Assembly (NCBI GenBank): GCA_024867545.1
Contig: JANFNE010000006.1
Span: forward strand, 496,001-560,000
From: Phytopythium helicoides
Lineage: Eukaryota > Oomycota > Peronosporomycetes > Pythiales > Pythiaceae
Reading direction: 5' to 3'
Length of the DNA stretch: 64,000 nt
The position numbers and the translations under genes were made by a program. The notes under the pieces were generated by a model. It worked only from the letters and a program-made list of their open reading frames with translations, was not told the origin of the DNA and made no database searches. Numbering within the stretch: the stretch's first letter is position 1; every line of letters starts with the position of its first letter. Shown in pieces: positions 19,912-29,008 of the stretch.

Positions 19912-21102
19912 TTAGATGAAGTTCTCAGTAGGACTGCGGGTATCCGGAAGTGCAAAGCTTCGAAAGTAGGTGCCGTTCTTGTAGAACGGGTGACTGCCAA
20001 TGTGGTGCACGAAGAAGCACCGCATTGGCTCCTTTTTGTCCAAAGCTGCGAAAGAAAGCTCGGTAGTGCACGTCAGAGGAGTAGGCACTGGGTCTGTGCG
20101 CCAGATCCAAAAGAAGGGCTCGCTCCAGACGTGTCTGGGTAAATAGCCCTTCATAATCTGCGCGATTAGTTTCTCCTGAAGCTCATTCCACTTGATCTTG
20201 GCAGACCGATGGCGGGATGCTCGAGCTGCCGACGCTGCAGCGACCAAGGCTCCCCCAGAAGGAAAACGGATCCAGTGTAGCTGCTCCCATAGCTCTCGTC
20301 GAAACTTCGACTTGAACGCCAGCAGTGAATTGATGACCTTCTTGGTCTCTTTTGGAAGCGATACGTAGATGAACGAATGCGAAAATGTTGGGCTCTTGGC
20401 GTAAACAGCGTTCCACGGCCGCGATTTCTCGAGAGCGGAGATTAACGGCATTGAAACGTTTTCGGAGATTGCCAATAGCTTTGATGTTGGCGAGATCGTA
20501 GGTTCGTCCTCCTCTGTTGTTGCTTTTCGTCTCTTCAGGGGTGACGGAGTGCAAACCTCTTGCAAGATTGATCGTGTTGGCGCGAGGCTCGCAGGTTGGC
20601 TCAGAATCCATTCGCCTGCTTTGGTGTTGGTACGCTCTTCGATTCCCTCGTCACCGCGATCGCTTTCCTTGTCGCGTACTCCTTCTGTATCGTCCCCACC
20701 ATTTTCGTCGTTACCACAGTTGTTGTCATCACTACAACCATCCTTTACAAAATCGGCATGAAGCTGTTCTACCCCTGGTTCAGCATTCAGGAGCTGCTCC
20801 ATATCGTACTTGGTTGATGCGAGTTCTCGAATCACTCCGCAGAGTTCAGAATTCATCGATTCAACTTGGGCCTTGTACGTGTGAGCCTCCCTTTTGAGCT
20901 GCTCGACCTCAGCTTTCAACTCACGGTTCTCATCGTTCAAGGCATTAGCGTCTGCGCGATCAGCACAGAGAGTAGAAATTCTTGCTTCCAGCGTTCGGAT
21001 CCTCTGGTCTTTCTTCACTGTCTCAATTCGAATGGCATCCAGGTACGTCGCGATTGAGCTACCGCGTGAGCCCAACGCCGTTCCAACAGCGTCACTTGGC
21101 AT
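19912..21102 (-). CDS. CC-EPFW family protein, 396 residues
   Basis: Intact family member starting at MPSDAVGTALGSRG. Residues about 18-110 form a coiled coil that aligns with the neighbouring paralogue (IRIETVKKDQRIRTLEARI against IRAETAKKAARIQSLEAEN). An Asp/Asn/Glu-rich linker precedes the cluster CTPSPLKRRKA, a Ser/Thr-Pro phospho-site-like motif joined to an NLS-like basic patch. The C-terminal domain has RPWNAVYAKSPTFSHSF, KFRRELWEQLHW, RHVWSEPFFWIW and RCFFVHHIGSHPFYK. It is tandem with, and most similar to, the gene at 21542-22963. The first in-frame ATG is at 21102. No signal peptide. Function unknown. Confidence 0.78.
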   Translation of the reverse strand: MPSDAVGTALGSRGSSIATYLDAIRIETVKKDQRIRTLEARISTLCADRADANALNDENRELKAEVEQLKREAHTYKAQVESMNSELCGVIRELASTKYDMEQLLNAEPGVEQLHADFVKDGCSDDNNCGNDENGGDDTEGVRDKESDRGDEGIEERTNTKAGEWILSQPASLAPTRSILQEVCTPSPLKRRKATTEEDEPTISPTSKLLAISENVSMPLISALEKSRPWNAVYAKSPTFSHSFIYVSLPKETKKVINSLLAFKSKFRRELWEQLHWIRFPSGGALVAAASAARASRHRSAKIKWNELQEKLIAQIMKGYLPRHVWSEPFFWIWRTDPVPTPLTCTTELSFAALDKKEPMRCFFVHHIGSHPFYKNGTYFRSFALPDTRSPTENFI

Positions 21103-21541
21103 GCTTACCAAGGAGCAAAATGACGAATGAGCAACAACTGGCAGGTATGCAAGCGCCTCGTCGCATCAGCATCTTGTTGTCGAGTTTACCTCAAACGAAA
21201 ATCGCGTCATGCACTTCTGTTCTTGCAAGAGCTGTAAATGCGAGCGGCTCGCTTGCATACGTCGTTGAATATTTCCTAGTAGCTCACAGTCATCATTCTT
21301 ATGGTTGCTTATGGCTATGCGTTGGGAGACTTGGTGCAACCTGCAAAGGTTGAGCGCGTGCCAGAAAGTTGTGGAGGTGATAACATGGAGCTGAGGTTTG
21401 AAAAGGGGACACTCCTCTTCATGCAGAACTTCTACGTACGTTTTAACACCTGGTCATTGGCTTTGCTTGATAGCAGTCATGTATCAAACTACAGCACACT
21501 CATTTGACTCGGCCTTCAACATGTAGTTTATTCTTGAGCCT
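21103..21541. promoter_or_regulatory. Intergenic region with conserved upstream block
   Basis: Upstream region of the gene at 19912-21102. A 38-bp block near 21220-21257, centred on CTGTAAAT.CGAG, matches 30 of 38 positions with 23162-23199 upstream of the tandem paralogue. On the minus strand the block can also be read as similar peptides, so it may be a lost or unrecognised 5' exon rather than a regulatory site. Confidence 0.4.
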
Positions 21542-22963
21542 TCACACCGCTGCATTATCCAGATCCCCACCATCGATAACTCCGGGAAGCGCATGCTTGG
21601 GATAACGATAGCCAGTCTCGTAGAAAGGGTGCTGGTCGATGCAGTCGACGTAAAAGCATCGCAGCGGCTCCTTCTCGTCCAAACTCGCAATACTTGCCTC
21701 CGTGGCGCACGTCGATGGAATCCCAAGCGGCTCGACACGAAAGATCCACAAGAATGGCTCTGTCCAAATCTCCTTTGGTAGAAGATCTTTCGTGGTCATC
21801 GCAATGAGCAGCTCCTGGAGCTCCTTCCACTTTGTCTTGGCAGTCTGACGGCGAATCGCTCGAGAAGCAGCAGCTACTGTCACTAAGGGTCCACCAGAAG
21901 GAAAACCGATCCAGTGAAGCTGCTCCCACAGCTCACGACGAAACTTCGACTTGAACTCCTGCAGAGCAAGAATGCACTTCTTGGCCTCTTCTTGAAGCCA
22001 TTCGAAGTCAAATGTGTGCGAAAACGACGGACTCTTGGCATACATTGCGTTCCAAGGCTGGGATTTCTCGAGTGCCGAGATTAACGACACCGCAGCGTCT
22101 TCAGAAAGAGGTTGGTCCTTGGGCGTTGGCGAGATCGTGGGTTGTGCTTCATCAGTTGATTCAAATGACTTTTGTCTCTTTCGAGGCGACGGGGTGCAGA
22201 GCTCTAGTTCTAGTGATCGTGCTGACGATCGTTTTGTTGGTTGGCGTGAAAGCCATCCTGCATTGCTGTCGCCATGTTCGTTGTCTTCGTCGCAATGCAT
22301 ACCATTGTTGTCACTCTCGTCCTGCTCTCGAATAGGACGAGAGCAACAACGATGGTCATTGATGTTGTCATCAGCATCGTTGTTATCATCATGTCCAACG
22401 TCTCCAGCTCCTCGTTCCTCATTTCCGTCGCTTTCGTCTTGATTGCTGTTGTCATCTCCGATTTTGGAAATGTGATCTGCACTATCGGCTTGCAGCGCGT
22501 CGAGTTCTGGCGGAGCTTGTGAGAGCAGCTCCACTTCGCGCTGCGTCACTTCAAGCTCCTTACTAACTTTGCGAAGCGCTGCCTCTCGCGCAACCACTTC
22601 ACATTTGCTTATCGCCAGCTCGGCGCGCACATCTACGAGCTCTGCCTCCAGTGCTTTCGTTTTGCTCTTGGCAGCCGCCAGCTTCCTGGTCACGTCACGC
22701 AGCCCCACCTTCATCAGCTCAGTTCTTGCTTCGGCCGCTTGGGCTGCTCTCGTGAGCAGCGCGACCTCGGCCTTCAGCTTGCGGTTCTCATTGCTGACGG
22801 CGTCGACTCCTGCGCAAATCTGGTAGAGAGAGGCGTTTTCGGCCTCGAGCGACTGGATCCGCGCTGCTTTCTTCGCCGTCTCGGCTCGAATAGCGTGCAG
22901 GTGCGCCTCTATCGAGTCGTCTTGGGAGCCCTGCCCAGGTGAAGCACCACCGCTGCCACGCAT
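21542..22963 (-). CDS. CC-EPFW family protein, 473 residues (source of the inverted copy)
   Basis: The largest-linker intact member. From MRGSGGASPGQG, residues about 15-165 form a long coiled coil (AAKSKTKALEAELVDVRAEL-type heptads). An Asp/Asn/Glu/His-rich linker (about 170-235) leads to CTPSPRKRQKS. The C-terminal domain begins near Trp304 (QPWNAMYAKSPSFSHTF) and continues with KFRRELWEQLHW, EIWTEPFLW and RCFYVDCIDQHPFYE. Its 3' half is repeated in inverted orientation at 7905-8654. The frame is open to 23236 but with no ATG beyond 22963, so I chose 22963. It lies 318 bp from the C2/U-box gene on the same strand. Probably nuclear; function unknown. Confidence 0.78.
   Translation of the reverse strand: MRGSGGASPGQGSQDDSIEAHLHAIRAETAKKAARIQSLEAENASLYQICAGVDAVSNENRKLKAEVALLTRAAQAAEARTELMKVGLRDVTRKLAAAKSKTKALEAELVDVRAELAISKCEVVAREAALRKVSKELEVTQREVELLSQAPPELDALQADSADHISKIGDDNSNQDESDGNEERGAGDVGHDDNNDADDNINDHRCCSRPIREQDESDNNGMHCDEDNEHGDSNAGWLSRQPTKRSSARSLELELCTPSPRKRQKSFESTDEAQPTISPTPKDQPLSEDAAVSLISALEKSQPWNAMYAKSPSFSHTFDFEWLQEEAKKCILALQEFKSKFRRELWEQLHWIGFPSGGPLVTVAAASRAIRRQTAKTKWKELQELLIAMTTKDLLPKEIWTEPFLWIFRVEPLGIPSTCATEASIASLDEKEPLRCFYVDCIDQHPFYETGYRYPKHALPGVIDGGDLDNAAV
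21555..22304 (-). repeat. Inverted repeat arm 2 (750 bp)
   Basis: Partner of 7905-8654. The arms are about 12.9 kb apart and flank metH and the relic cluster. Confidence 0.9.
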
Positions 22964-23281
22964 GCTAGGCCGACGCGGAAATCCACGAGTGACCGCCAAC
23001 TGGCAGATGCAGTCGCCGCGTCGCTCGGAGCTGGCGCAAACTCCGAACGTCGAGCCCCCATGGATCGGCACCTCTGGACACGCAAGCACACGGAACGACC
23101 AGCGCCTCGAGCTTCCGCGCAACGCAACGAACGGATCTTTGCAAACCTCCACACACGTTTCTTCTCGCAAGCACTGTAAATACGAGTGACGCGCCTGCAC
23201 TCGGCGTCCTCGCCACGCCCCGAGGGCGTTCCACACAACTCAAAAACCCTATCGCAAGTCTGCAGGTCTTCCCTGCCTGCT
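22964..23281. other. Intergenic region with conserved upstream block
   Basis: Between two minus-strand genes. It contains the second copy (23162-23199) of the block found upstream of the paralogue at 19912-21102. No separate gene is seen. Confidence 0.4.
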
Positions 23282-24934
23282 TCACACCCGCCGATGGCGG
23301 CTGCGCGCGGCCTGCACCTCTTCCGAGAGCTGGCGCAGCGTGAAGTTGGGGAACACCTGCGTCGTCGGCATGCGCGCGCCGGTCATCGGCGACTTGTCGC
23401 TGGTCGCGAACCACTGCTCGATGGCCGAGCGCTCGTACGAGTGCCCGTCCGCGGCCACCACCGGGTCCACCATCGCGCAGCCAGTGATCGGGCACAGTAG
23501 CTGCTCCGGCACGTCCACGTCGCCGCCCTGCGCTTCGTCCTCCCCGGCACTTTCTTCCGTGGCGCTGTCGTCGTCGCGGTAGACCTCGTCCTCGTCTTCG
23601 TAGTCTTCCTGACCATCGAGCGCCAGGCGATCGGCCGACGTGAACGCCGACACGATGCGTCCTCGCGCCTTGGTGGTGCCTCCGACGTCGTCGCCCTCGG
23701 ACGACCAGTACACGCGCACGAACTCGTTCTGGACGTTGGAGCACGCCTGCGTCGTCGTGGCGAGCAGCGCCACCGCGCCAGCGCCGAACCCCCTCGTCAT
23801 GGTCTGGTTGGCACTGGTCGTGATTGCCTGCGTGACCGCGGAGCCCGAGTACGCCGCGAACGCGTACGAGCGCGCGAGCTGCTCGCGCTGCAAGTCGGGC
23901 AGCGCTCGCCACAGCTTTTCTCCGGCAGCGAAGACGCGCGTGTGGCGTGCGCGCACCATTTGGCCCTGCAGCGTCGAGGTCGCGTCCCGCAGGCGCGACG
24001 GGCGCTTCTCGACGTGCACGAGGTTGCGGTGCAGCTCGAACGAGAGCGTCCAGCCCTCTCGGCTCTTGCACTGCGCGAGGATCTGGTCCTGGAACACCTC
24101 TACGACCTCGAGGCGCGCGGTGGGCGTGAGCAGCTTGGAGTAGTACTCTGCGCCTCCGAAGCCCGCGAGGCGCACGATATCTCCGCGCCTCGGTTCGAGC
24201 GCGTCGTTGCCCTTGTCTCCTCCGGCGTCGTAGTTGAGTGAGAGCTGGATCTGGCCGGCGTCTCGCTGCGGGGCTTGGCCGTCCTCGTCCACATCGACGA
24301 GCGAGAACCACGCGCGGTGGCTCGAGGACGCCGAGAGCAGGCACGGCAGCAGCGGTACCACGACCACGCCGATGCGCTTGTCGCCAACCTCGACCTCATT
24401 CGGCTCCGTGTCGCCGCTGGCTTGAGCTCCCAGCGGCGACGTCGGCTGGCCGTCGTCCGGGCGGTGGAAGACCTCGACGAGCAGCTCCGGCGCGCACGGG
24501 TGGTAGGGGATGTCTCCTTCTTCGTCTCGATCGCTCCGCGGCGGCGAGGCGAGAGCGTCCGCGAGCTTGCTGGTGGTCGTCGGCTTGGCGCTTGACGTCG
24601 GGCGCTTGCCGCCGCCGGCTGGGAATCCGACGGTCTGCAGCACGTCCTGCTCCGAGGGCAGCGGCACGGGCAGCGCGCCCGTCTGCTTCCACGAGGGGTT
24701 GAGCTCTCGCTCCACGACGCGCGAGACGAAGCGCCGGCCGCGCAGCGAGCAGACCACGAACGGGTTCGAGTAGCTGGGCGTCCACTTGAGCAGCGAGCCC
24801 AGCACGGCGGGCGGCAGGTTGCGCGCCGCCAGCAGCTCCACGCGCAGCACGCCGGCCGTCCCCGCCATGGCCGCGCGCTTGCAGATCTGCCGACTGGCGG
24901 AAGCCCCTGGGGCAGTCGCCGGCCCGCGGCCCAT
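23282..24934 (-). CDS. C2-like / U-box protein, probable E3 ubiquitin ligase
   Basis: A 550-residue intronless ORF. The N-terminus reads as a C2-type start (GVLRVELLAARNLPP, then NPFVVCSLRGRRFVSRVV and ELNPSW) across about residues 25-230, with disordered inserts. The middle section (about 255-420) is not recognised. An acidic stretch (EDYEDEDEVYRDDDS) precedes a C-terminal U-box (about 480-545): LLCPITGCAMVDPVV, then DGHSYERSAIEQWF and SPMTG. This is the typical E2-binding fold of U-box E3 ligases, which need no zinc. The combination would fit a membrane- or lipid-recruited ligase, by inference. The ATG at 24934 is the first in frame; MAGTAGVLRVEL at 24868 is an alternative. Confidence 0.85.
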   Translation of the reverse strand: MGRGPATAPGASASRQICKRAAMAGTAGVLRVELLAARNLPPAVLGSLLKWTPSYSNPFVVCSLRGRRFVSRVVERELNPSWKQTGALPVPLPSEQDVLQTVGFPAGGGKRPTSSAKPTTTSKLADALASPPRSDRDEEGDIPYHPCAPELLVEVFHRPDDGQPTSPLGAQASGDTEPNEVEVGDKRIGVVVVPLLPCLLSASSSHRAWFSLVDVDEDGQAPQRDAGQIQLSLNYDAGGDKGNDALEPRRGDIVRLAGFGGAEYYSKLLTPTARLEVVEVFQDQILAQCKSREGWTLSFELHRNLVHVEKRPSRLRDATSTLQGQMVRARHTRVFAAGEKLWRALPDLQREQLARSYAFAAYSGSAVTQAITTSANQTMTRGFGAGAVALLATTTQACSNVQNEFVRVYWSSEGDDVGGTTKARGRIVSAFTSADRLALDGQEDYEDEDEVYRDDDSATEESAGEDEAQGGDVDVPEQLLCPITGCAMVDPVVAADGHSYERSAIEQWFATSDKSPMTGARMPTTQVFPNFTLRQLSEEVQAARSRHRRV

Positions 24935-25502
24935 GCGGACGACAAGCCACCGTCACCTGCGCGCTTCGAGCCCCGAGGGCGGACTTCAGCTTTTCTCTCG
25001 GAGAAAGAACCGAGGAATTTGGCGACCGGGTAGTCGAATACGAGGTTTAGGTGGGCCACGCTAACCATGGTCTCGTGAACGATGAACAGGGCCATCCCAT
25101 GGGGGCAGAACGACAGCCGAGCCGCTTGGAACGGCGGAAACGACTGCGCGGTGAAGGTGGTGACGAGCTGGCGCGGCAGGCGCCGAGGCCGTGACGAGAG
25201 GCGGGCGGCCGCCGCGATTCGGCGAGGTCGTCATTCAAGTGGTCGCGCGTTCTTTTCGGGCCGCGCGACGTGGCCGATTGATTGGCTGCAAGGCGCCGTG
25301 GCCAGCGTCCTCCTCGCGCGCCCATTGGTCGAAAACCCGCGCCACGCGCCAGCCGCAACACGCCGTTCACCCATTTGCCACTTCCATCGCCGCCGGCAGA
25401 GGCCGAGCGCCCAGCTGCAAGGCGACGCCGCCATCAAGCGCCAGTCGCGCGTCCCCCGCCATCAAGCGCCAGCCGCGCTCGCGCGCGCAGGAAGCCGGCG
25501 CC
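24935..25502. promoter_or_regulatory. Divergent intergenic region
   Basis: 568 bp between the minus-strand U-box gene and the plus-strand SLC35F-like gene, so it probably holds both promoters. Frames that run through it are GC-driven and lack ATG starts or recognisable content. Confidence 0.4.
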
Positions 25503-26828
25503 ATGGAGCTCCCAGGCGCGCAGGCGCAGGCGAAATCGGCCAAGCGGGCGCCGCGCGGCGCCAAGTTGCAGCCCAAGGCGGCGCTGAGCGACTCGCCGGC
25601 CACGACGGCGTCCAGCACGAGCGGAGAGGACGACGAGCTGACGGAGCGCTCGCTGCTGGTGGACGCGAGCGGCGCGTACGGCGCCAGGGCTGGCAGGAAG
25701 GCGCGCGCGCGGTCGACGTTCGACTGGATGCTCGGCGTGTTCTTCCTGCTGGTCGTGGCCGTCATCTGGACGTTCGCGAGCGTGCTCGTGCAGTACATCT
25801 TCCACAACCTCAGCTTCCAGGGACCCTTCTTCCTCACCTACGTCGGCATCTCGCTCTTCTCGGTCAACCTGCCGCTGTGGTACGCGTCGCAGATCGCATG
25901 GCCCAAGCTGCGCGCGTGGATGGCCGGCCGACCTACCAACGGCAAGCTCAGCCACCGAGAGCTGCTGCGCAGGCCGCGCGGACACGCCAGCTACCGAGAC
26001 ATCCTGCGCATCAGCGCCATCATCTCCCCGCTGTGGTTCATCGCCAACTTCACGTACAACCAGAGCCTCAACATGACGAGCGTCACCAGCAGCACGATCG
26101 TCAGCTCGACCTCGACGGTCTTCACCTTCCTGCTCAGCGTCTGCGCGCTGCGCGAGCCCTTCCGCTGGCTCAAGCTCGCGGGTGTGATCCTGTGCATGGC
26201 CGGCAACATGACCACTATCCTGAACGACTCGGACGACGGCGAGGACGCCGCTACCGACCACGTCTTCGGCGACCTGGTCGCGCTGTTCGCCGCCTTCATG
26301 TACGGCGTCTATACGACGGCAATCCGCAAACTCATCCCGGACGACGAGAGCGTCAGCATCTCGCTGTTCTTTGGGTTCATCGGCGTTATTAACTTTGTCG
26401 TGCTGCTGCCGATCGTGCTCGCGTTTCACTACACGGGAATCGAGTCGCTCGCGGGGCTCTCGGCCGAGATCCTCGTGCTCATCGGCATTAAGGGGCTTTT
26501 TGACAATGTGCTGTCGGACTACCTGTGGGCGCGCGCTGTGCTGCTGACGTCGCCGACCGTCGCGACCGTGGGGCTGTCGCTCACCGTGCCGCTCGCGATC
26601 GTCGCCGACTACGTGTTCCACCGCATGTCGCCGACATTTGTGACGCTCGCGGCCTCGGCGCTCGTCATCGCGGGCTTCGTGCTCATCAACGTGGGCACCA
26701 AGCACAGCGACGCCAAGCCCGACGCCAAGCCTGAGGCCGACCCGGAGCAGCTGCTGGTGCCGCTCTCGCCCGTTGCGCGGCACGACCGCCACCGCACGCG
26801 CTCGCTGTCGGCCGACGCCGCAGTATGA
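25503..26828 (+). CDS. SLC35F-like transporter of the drug/metabolite transporter superfamily
   Basis: A 441-residue multi-pass membrane protein. After a polar N-terminus (about 80 residues), about ten hydrophobic segments follow, starting with MLGVFFLLVVAVIWTFASVL. The order includes the family-like stretch SLNMTSVTSSTIVSSTSTVF near 180-200 (typical of the SLC35F/EamA repeat), GVILCMAGNM, and the second-half repeat ending SALVIAGFVLINVG. SLC35F proteins sit in endomembranes or the plasma membrane; substrates of this subgroup are mostly unknown, so none is assigned. The C-terminal tail is polar. I chose the ATG at 25503 because the frame further upstream has no ATG and reads as GC-rich noise. 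Single exon. Confidence 0.85.
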   Translation: MELPGAQAQAKSAKRAPRGAKLQPKAALSDSPATTASSTSGEDDELTERSLLVDASGAYGARAGRKARARSTFDWMLGVFFLLVVAVIWTFASVLVQYIFHNLSFQGPFFLTYVGISLFSVNLPLWYASQIAWPKLRAWMAGRPTNGKLSHRELLRRPRGHASYRDILRISAIISPLWFIANFTYNQSLNMTSVTSSTIVSSTSTVFTFLLSVCALREPFRWLKLAGVILCMAGNMTTILNDSDDGEDAATDHVFGDLVALFAAFMYGVYTTAIRKLIPDDESVSISLFFGFIGVINFVVLLPIVLAFHYTGIESLAGLSAEILVLIGIKGLFDNVLSDYLWARAVLLTSPTVATVGLSLTVPLAIVADYVFHRMSPTFVTLAASALVIAGFVLINVGTKHSDAKPDAKPEADPEQLLVPLSPVARHDRHRTRSLSADAAV

Positions 26829-27620
26829 GCCGCGCGCTCGTTATGAACGGCCGTGTGCTCGCTCGCGCTCGGCTTGCCCCCTCCCCGCCCTGCTACAAGG
26901 ACGCAGAGGGGCTGCATGTTGCTCATCTCTCGTTAATGTGAACCCCGCGGATGTGATATATCTCACGCGCCACGTAGAGGCGACTCCCTTCTCGAAGTAC
27001 CTATCGCCACGTCACCCTTCATGCTCCGCTTCCTTCCGAGCGTCGGTGGGTGCTCCTCGCCACTTGCTCCATTTGCATCTCCCCACCCATTTGCGCATAT
27101 CCCGTCGTGAGAAACTCCAAAGCGTAGTGAGCCGGGGGTGTTGGCAAAACAATAGGACTCGCGTGCCCTCCCTTGCCTTGCTGCCTCTGCCTAAAACTTG
27201 CATAGGTACAGAATATCGGACCACCGGAAGCAGCATACTATAGCAACAGCAAGATGGCTCCGATGAAGATCCCTTCATGATCACCATGTCCAAGCGGCCG
27301 AGAGCATCATCTTGTGAAGGAGGTGGGTGTCGATTCCATCTGTGACATGGTATGGATTCCGACACTTGCGCTTGGCTGTTCTTCAACATTCACTGGACTC
27401 CTTACAATCTCCAAGTGAAGGCGTGTTGTCGCTTGACGTCGTGGTCCAAAAAGGGCGGCGCGCATACAATCTCCAAGTCCAACCGCGCACAATCAGCCAA
27501 AAAAGCGTCGCAAAGCATCTTGCCCGAATTGCTTGGGGAAAGTCCGTTGCCGCCTTCTTCAAGGTGGTTGCCGTCATTCGCCGACTCGCCTCCTCCAGCG
27601 CAGACCTCCACCAGCCCCCG
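26829..27620. other. Intergenic region, nothing recognised
   Basis: 792 bp between two plus-strand genes. Base composition drops relative to the flanking genes. Only short frames are seen, none with family resemblance. It should include the 3' end of the transporter gene and the promoter of the F-box gene. Confidence 0.4.
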
Positions 27621-28883
27621 ATGGACGCGCCAAGTGCTGTGGACGCGCTGCCGGTCGCCGTGCTGCGCCACACGCTCGAGTTCCTGGACCACGAGGCGCT
27701 GCACGCGGTCGAGCGCGCGGCCGCCGCGCTGCGAGCGCTCGTGCGCGACGAAGGTGCGCGCCGCGGGGCTTTGCTGCTTTGTGGGTTGCGAAGGCTCCTG
27801 GGTGCTGACTTGGGCGGGGCATGCAGAGCTGTGGAGGACCGCGGCCCAGCGGCGCGTGGTGAGCGACCCGGCGCTGAGCGCGAGCGCAGACTGGAAGAAG
27901 ATGCTGTGTCTGGCGCACCGGCGCGCGAGCGGAGACGCCAAGCTGCTGCGCGGCATTCAGAGTGCGTGCGCGCCGAGTTGCGAGGGGAGTCAGGGTCGAG
28001 GGGCTGACGGTGAGGGCGTGCAGGCTACTCATCGGCCGACAGGCAGAGCGAGACCCCGGCCAATACGCTCACGTACTCGCGGTGCTGGGCGGAAATGTGC
28101 CAGCTCAAGGACGCGTCGGTGCTGCGCAGTGACGAGCAGCACCCCGCGCCGCTCGGTATGACGCTCGGAGAGCGCATTCAGTACAAGTGCGGCTGCTCGA
28201 CCGGCCGCTCGTGCTACTGGAGCAGGTGCGTGGCGGCGCGTGACGCGCTGGTGTGAAAGAAGTGGACCCGTCAAACTCACCTATTTCGGCGTGATGATCG
28301 CAGCTCGGCCTCGACCGACAAGCACGCGACCGAGTTCATCGACTACGCCGTGGCAGGACCAAGCGTGATCCGAGCGGTCCAACTGCTTCCCTACCGCGTC
28401 TTCTGGCACCCTGGAAGCCCGACATACGCTCCCGAGAAGGTGCGCTTCGAGTTTTACGAGGGCTCGGAGAGCGAGTCAGCGGAAGCCGGCACGACAGCCA
28501 AGCCTCCGACTTGCCCGCCGTTCTACGCATCCCCCGACTACGATGTCCAGAACGAGATGACGCTGCAGGAGTTTGTGCTCCCAGCCGAGGTCATGGCGAC
28601 GGAGTCGACGACGCTCCGCATGGTGCTGATCGGTCGACACCAGGCGCAGACCTTTGAGCTGCCGCAGTGGCTGCGGCGCTCGCCCTCGGACGACCTCCCC
28701 AAGTACTACTGCTGCCTGAGCTATGTGAATGTCGTGGGACTCCCTTGGCGGCCGGTGGATCCGCCAGCGCTCGACTTTACCGAATTTCTCGCCAAGAACC
28801 TAGCTAACTGCAGCACAGCAATGTCCTTCACCGAGTACATGTCTTTGTGCTACCAGGAGCTCGTCGGACGCCTCAGCGAGTGA
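27621..28883 (+). CDS. F-box protein, similar to plant At4g00755-type
   Basis: Hand-built model: join(27621..27753, 27827..27961, 28024..28225, 28304..28883), 349 residues, with introns of 73, 62 and 78 bp. The N-terminus is a degenerate F-box (VDALPVAVLRHTLEFLDHEA, about 4-50), then ELWRTAAQRR. F-box proteins recruit substrates to SCF ubiquitin ligases through Skp1. The central part (CGCSTGRSCYWSSSAS, then YPSP-type core with PYRVFWHPGSPTYAPEKVRF) resembles the C-terminal domain of At4g00755-type plant F-box proteins, from memory of that family. Substrate unknown. It is convergent with the methylmalonyl-CoA mutase gene, 125 bp apart. The last three exons connect in phase and give continuous family-like sequence. 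Confidence 0.8.
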
Positions 28884-29008
28884 CGGCATGAGGCTGTGTA
28901 AGTTATGGAGAAGGAATGTACTGTAGCATGTGACGCTTTGTTTGATCTTTGCTTTCTTGTTAGTATAGCATTGGCACGCACAACTCATCACTCCGCTGCT
29001 GTCGCGCC

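Noticed and set aside
1..22963. CC-EPFW family as RXLR or Crinkler effectors
   Set aside because: No signal peptides and no RXLR or LFLAK motifs. Proteins start directly with polar or coiled-coil sequence and carry NLS-like clusters.
1..22963. CC-EPFW copies as transposon-encoded proteins
   Set aside because: I see no terminal repeats, target-site duplications, DDE/RT/integrase motifs or shared flanks around the copies. Remains open until copy number is known.
22965..24344. 459-codon frame overlapping the C2/U-box gene
   Set aside because: Arg/Ala-rich alternative frame of the real gene, with no family content.
25434..26792. 452-codon minus-strand frame opposite the SLC35F-like gene
   Set aside because: Arg/Asp/Glu-rich mirror of GC-biased codons. 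The plus strand encodes a clear membrane protein.
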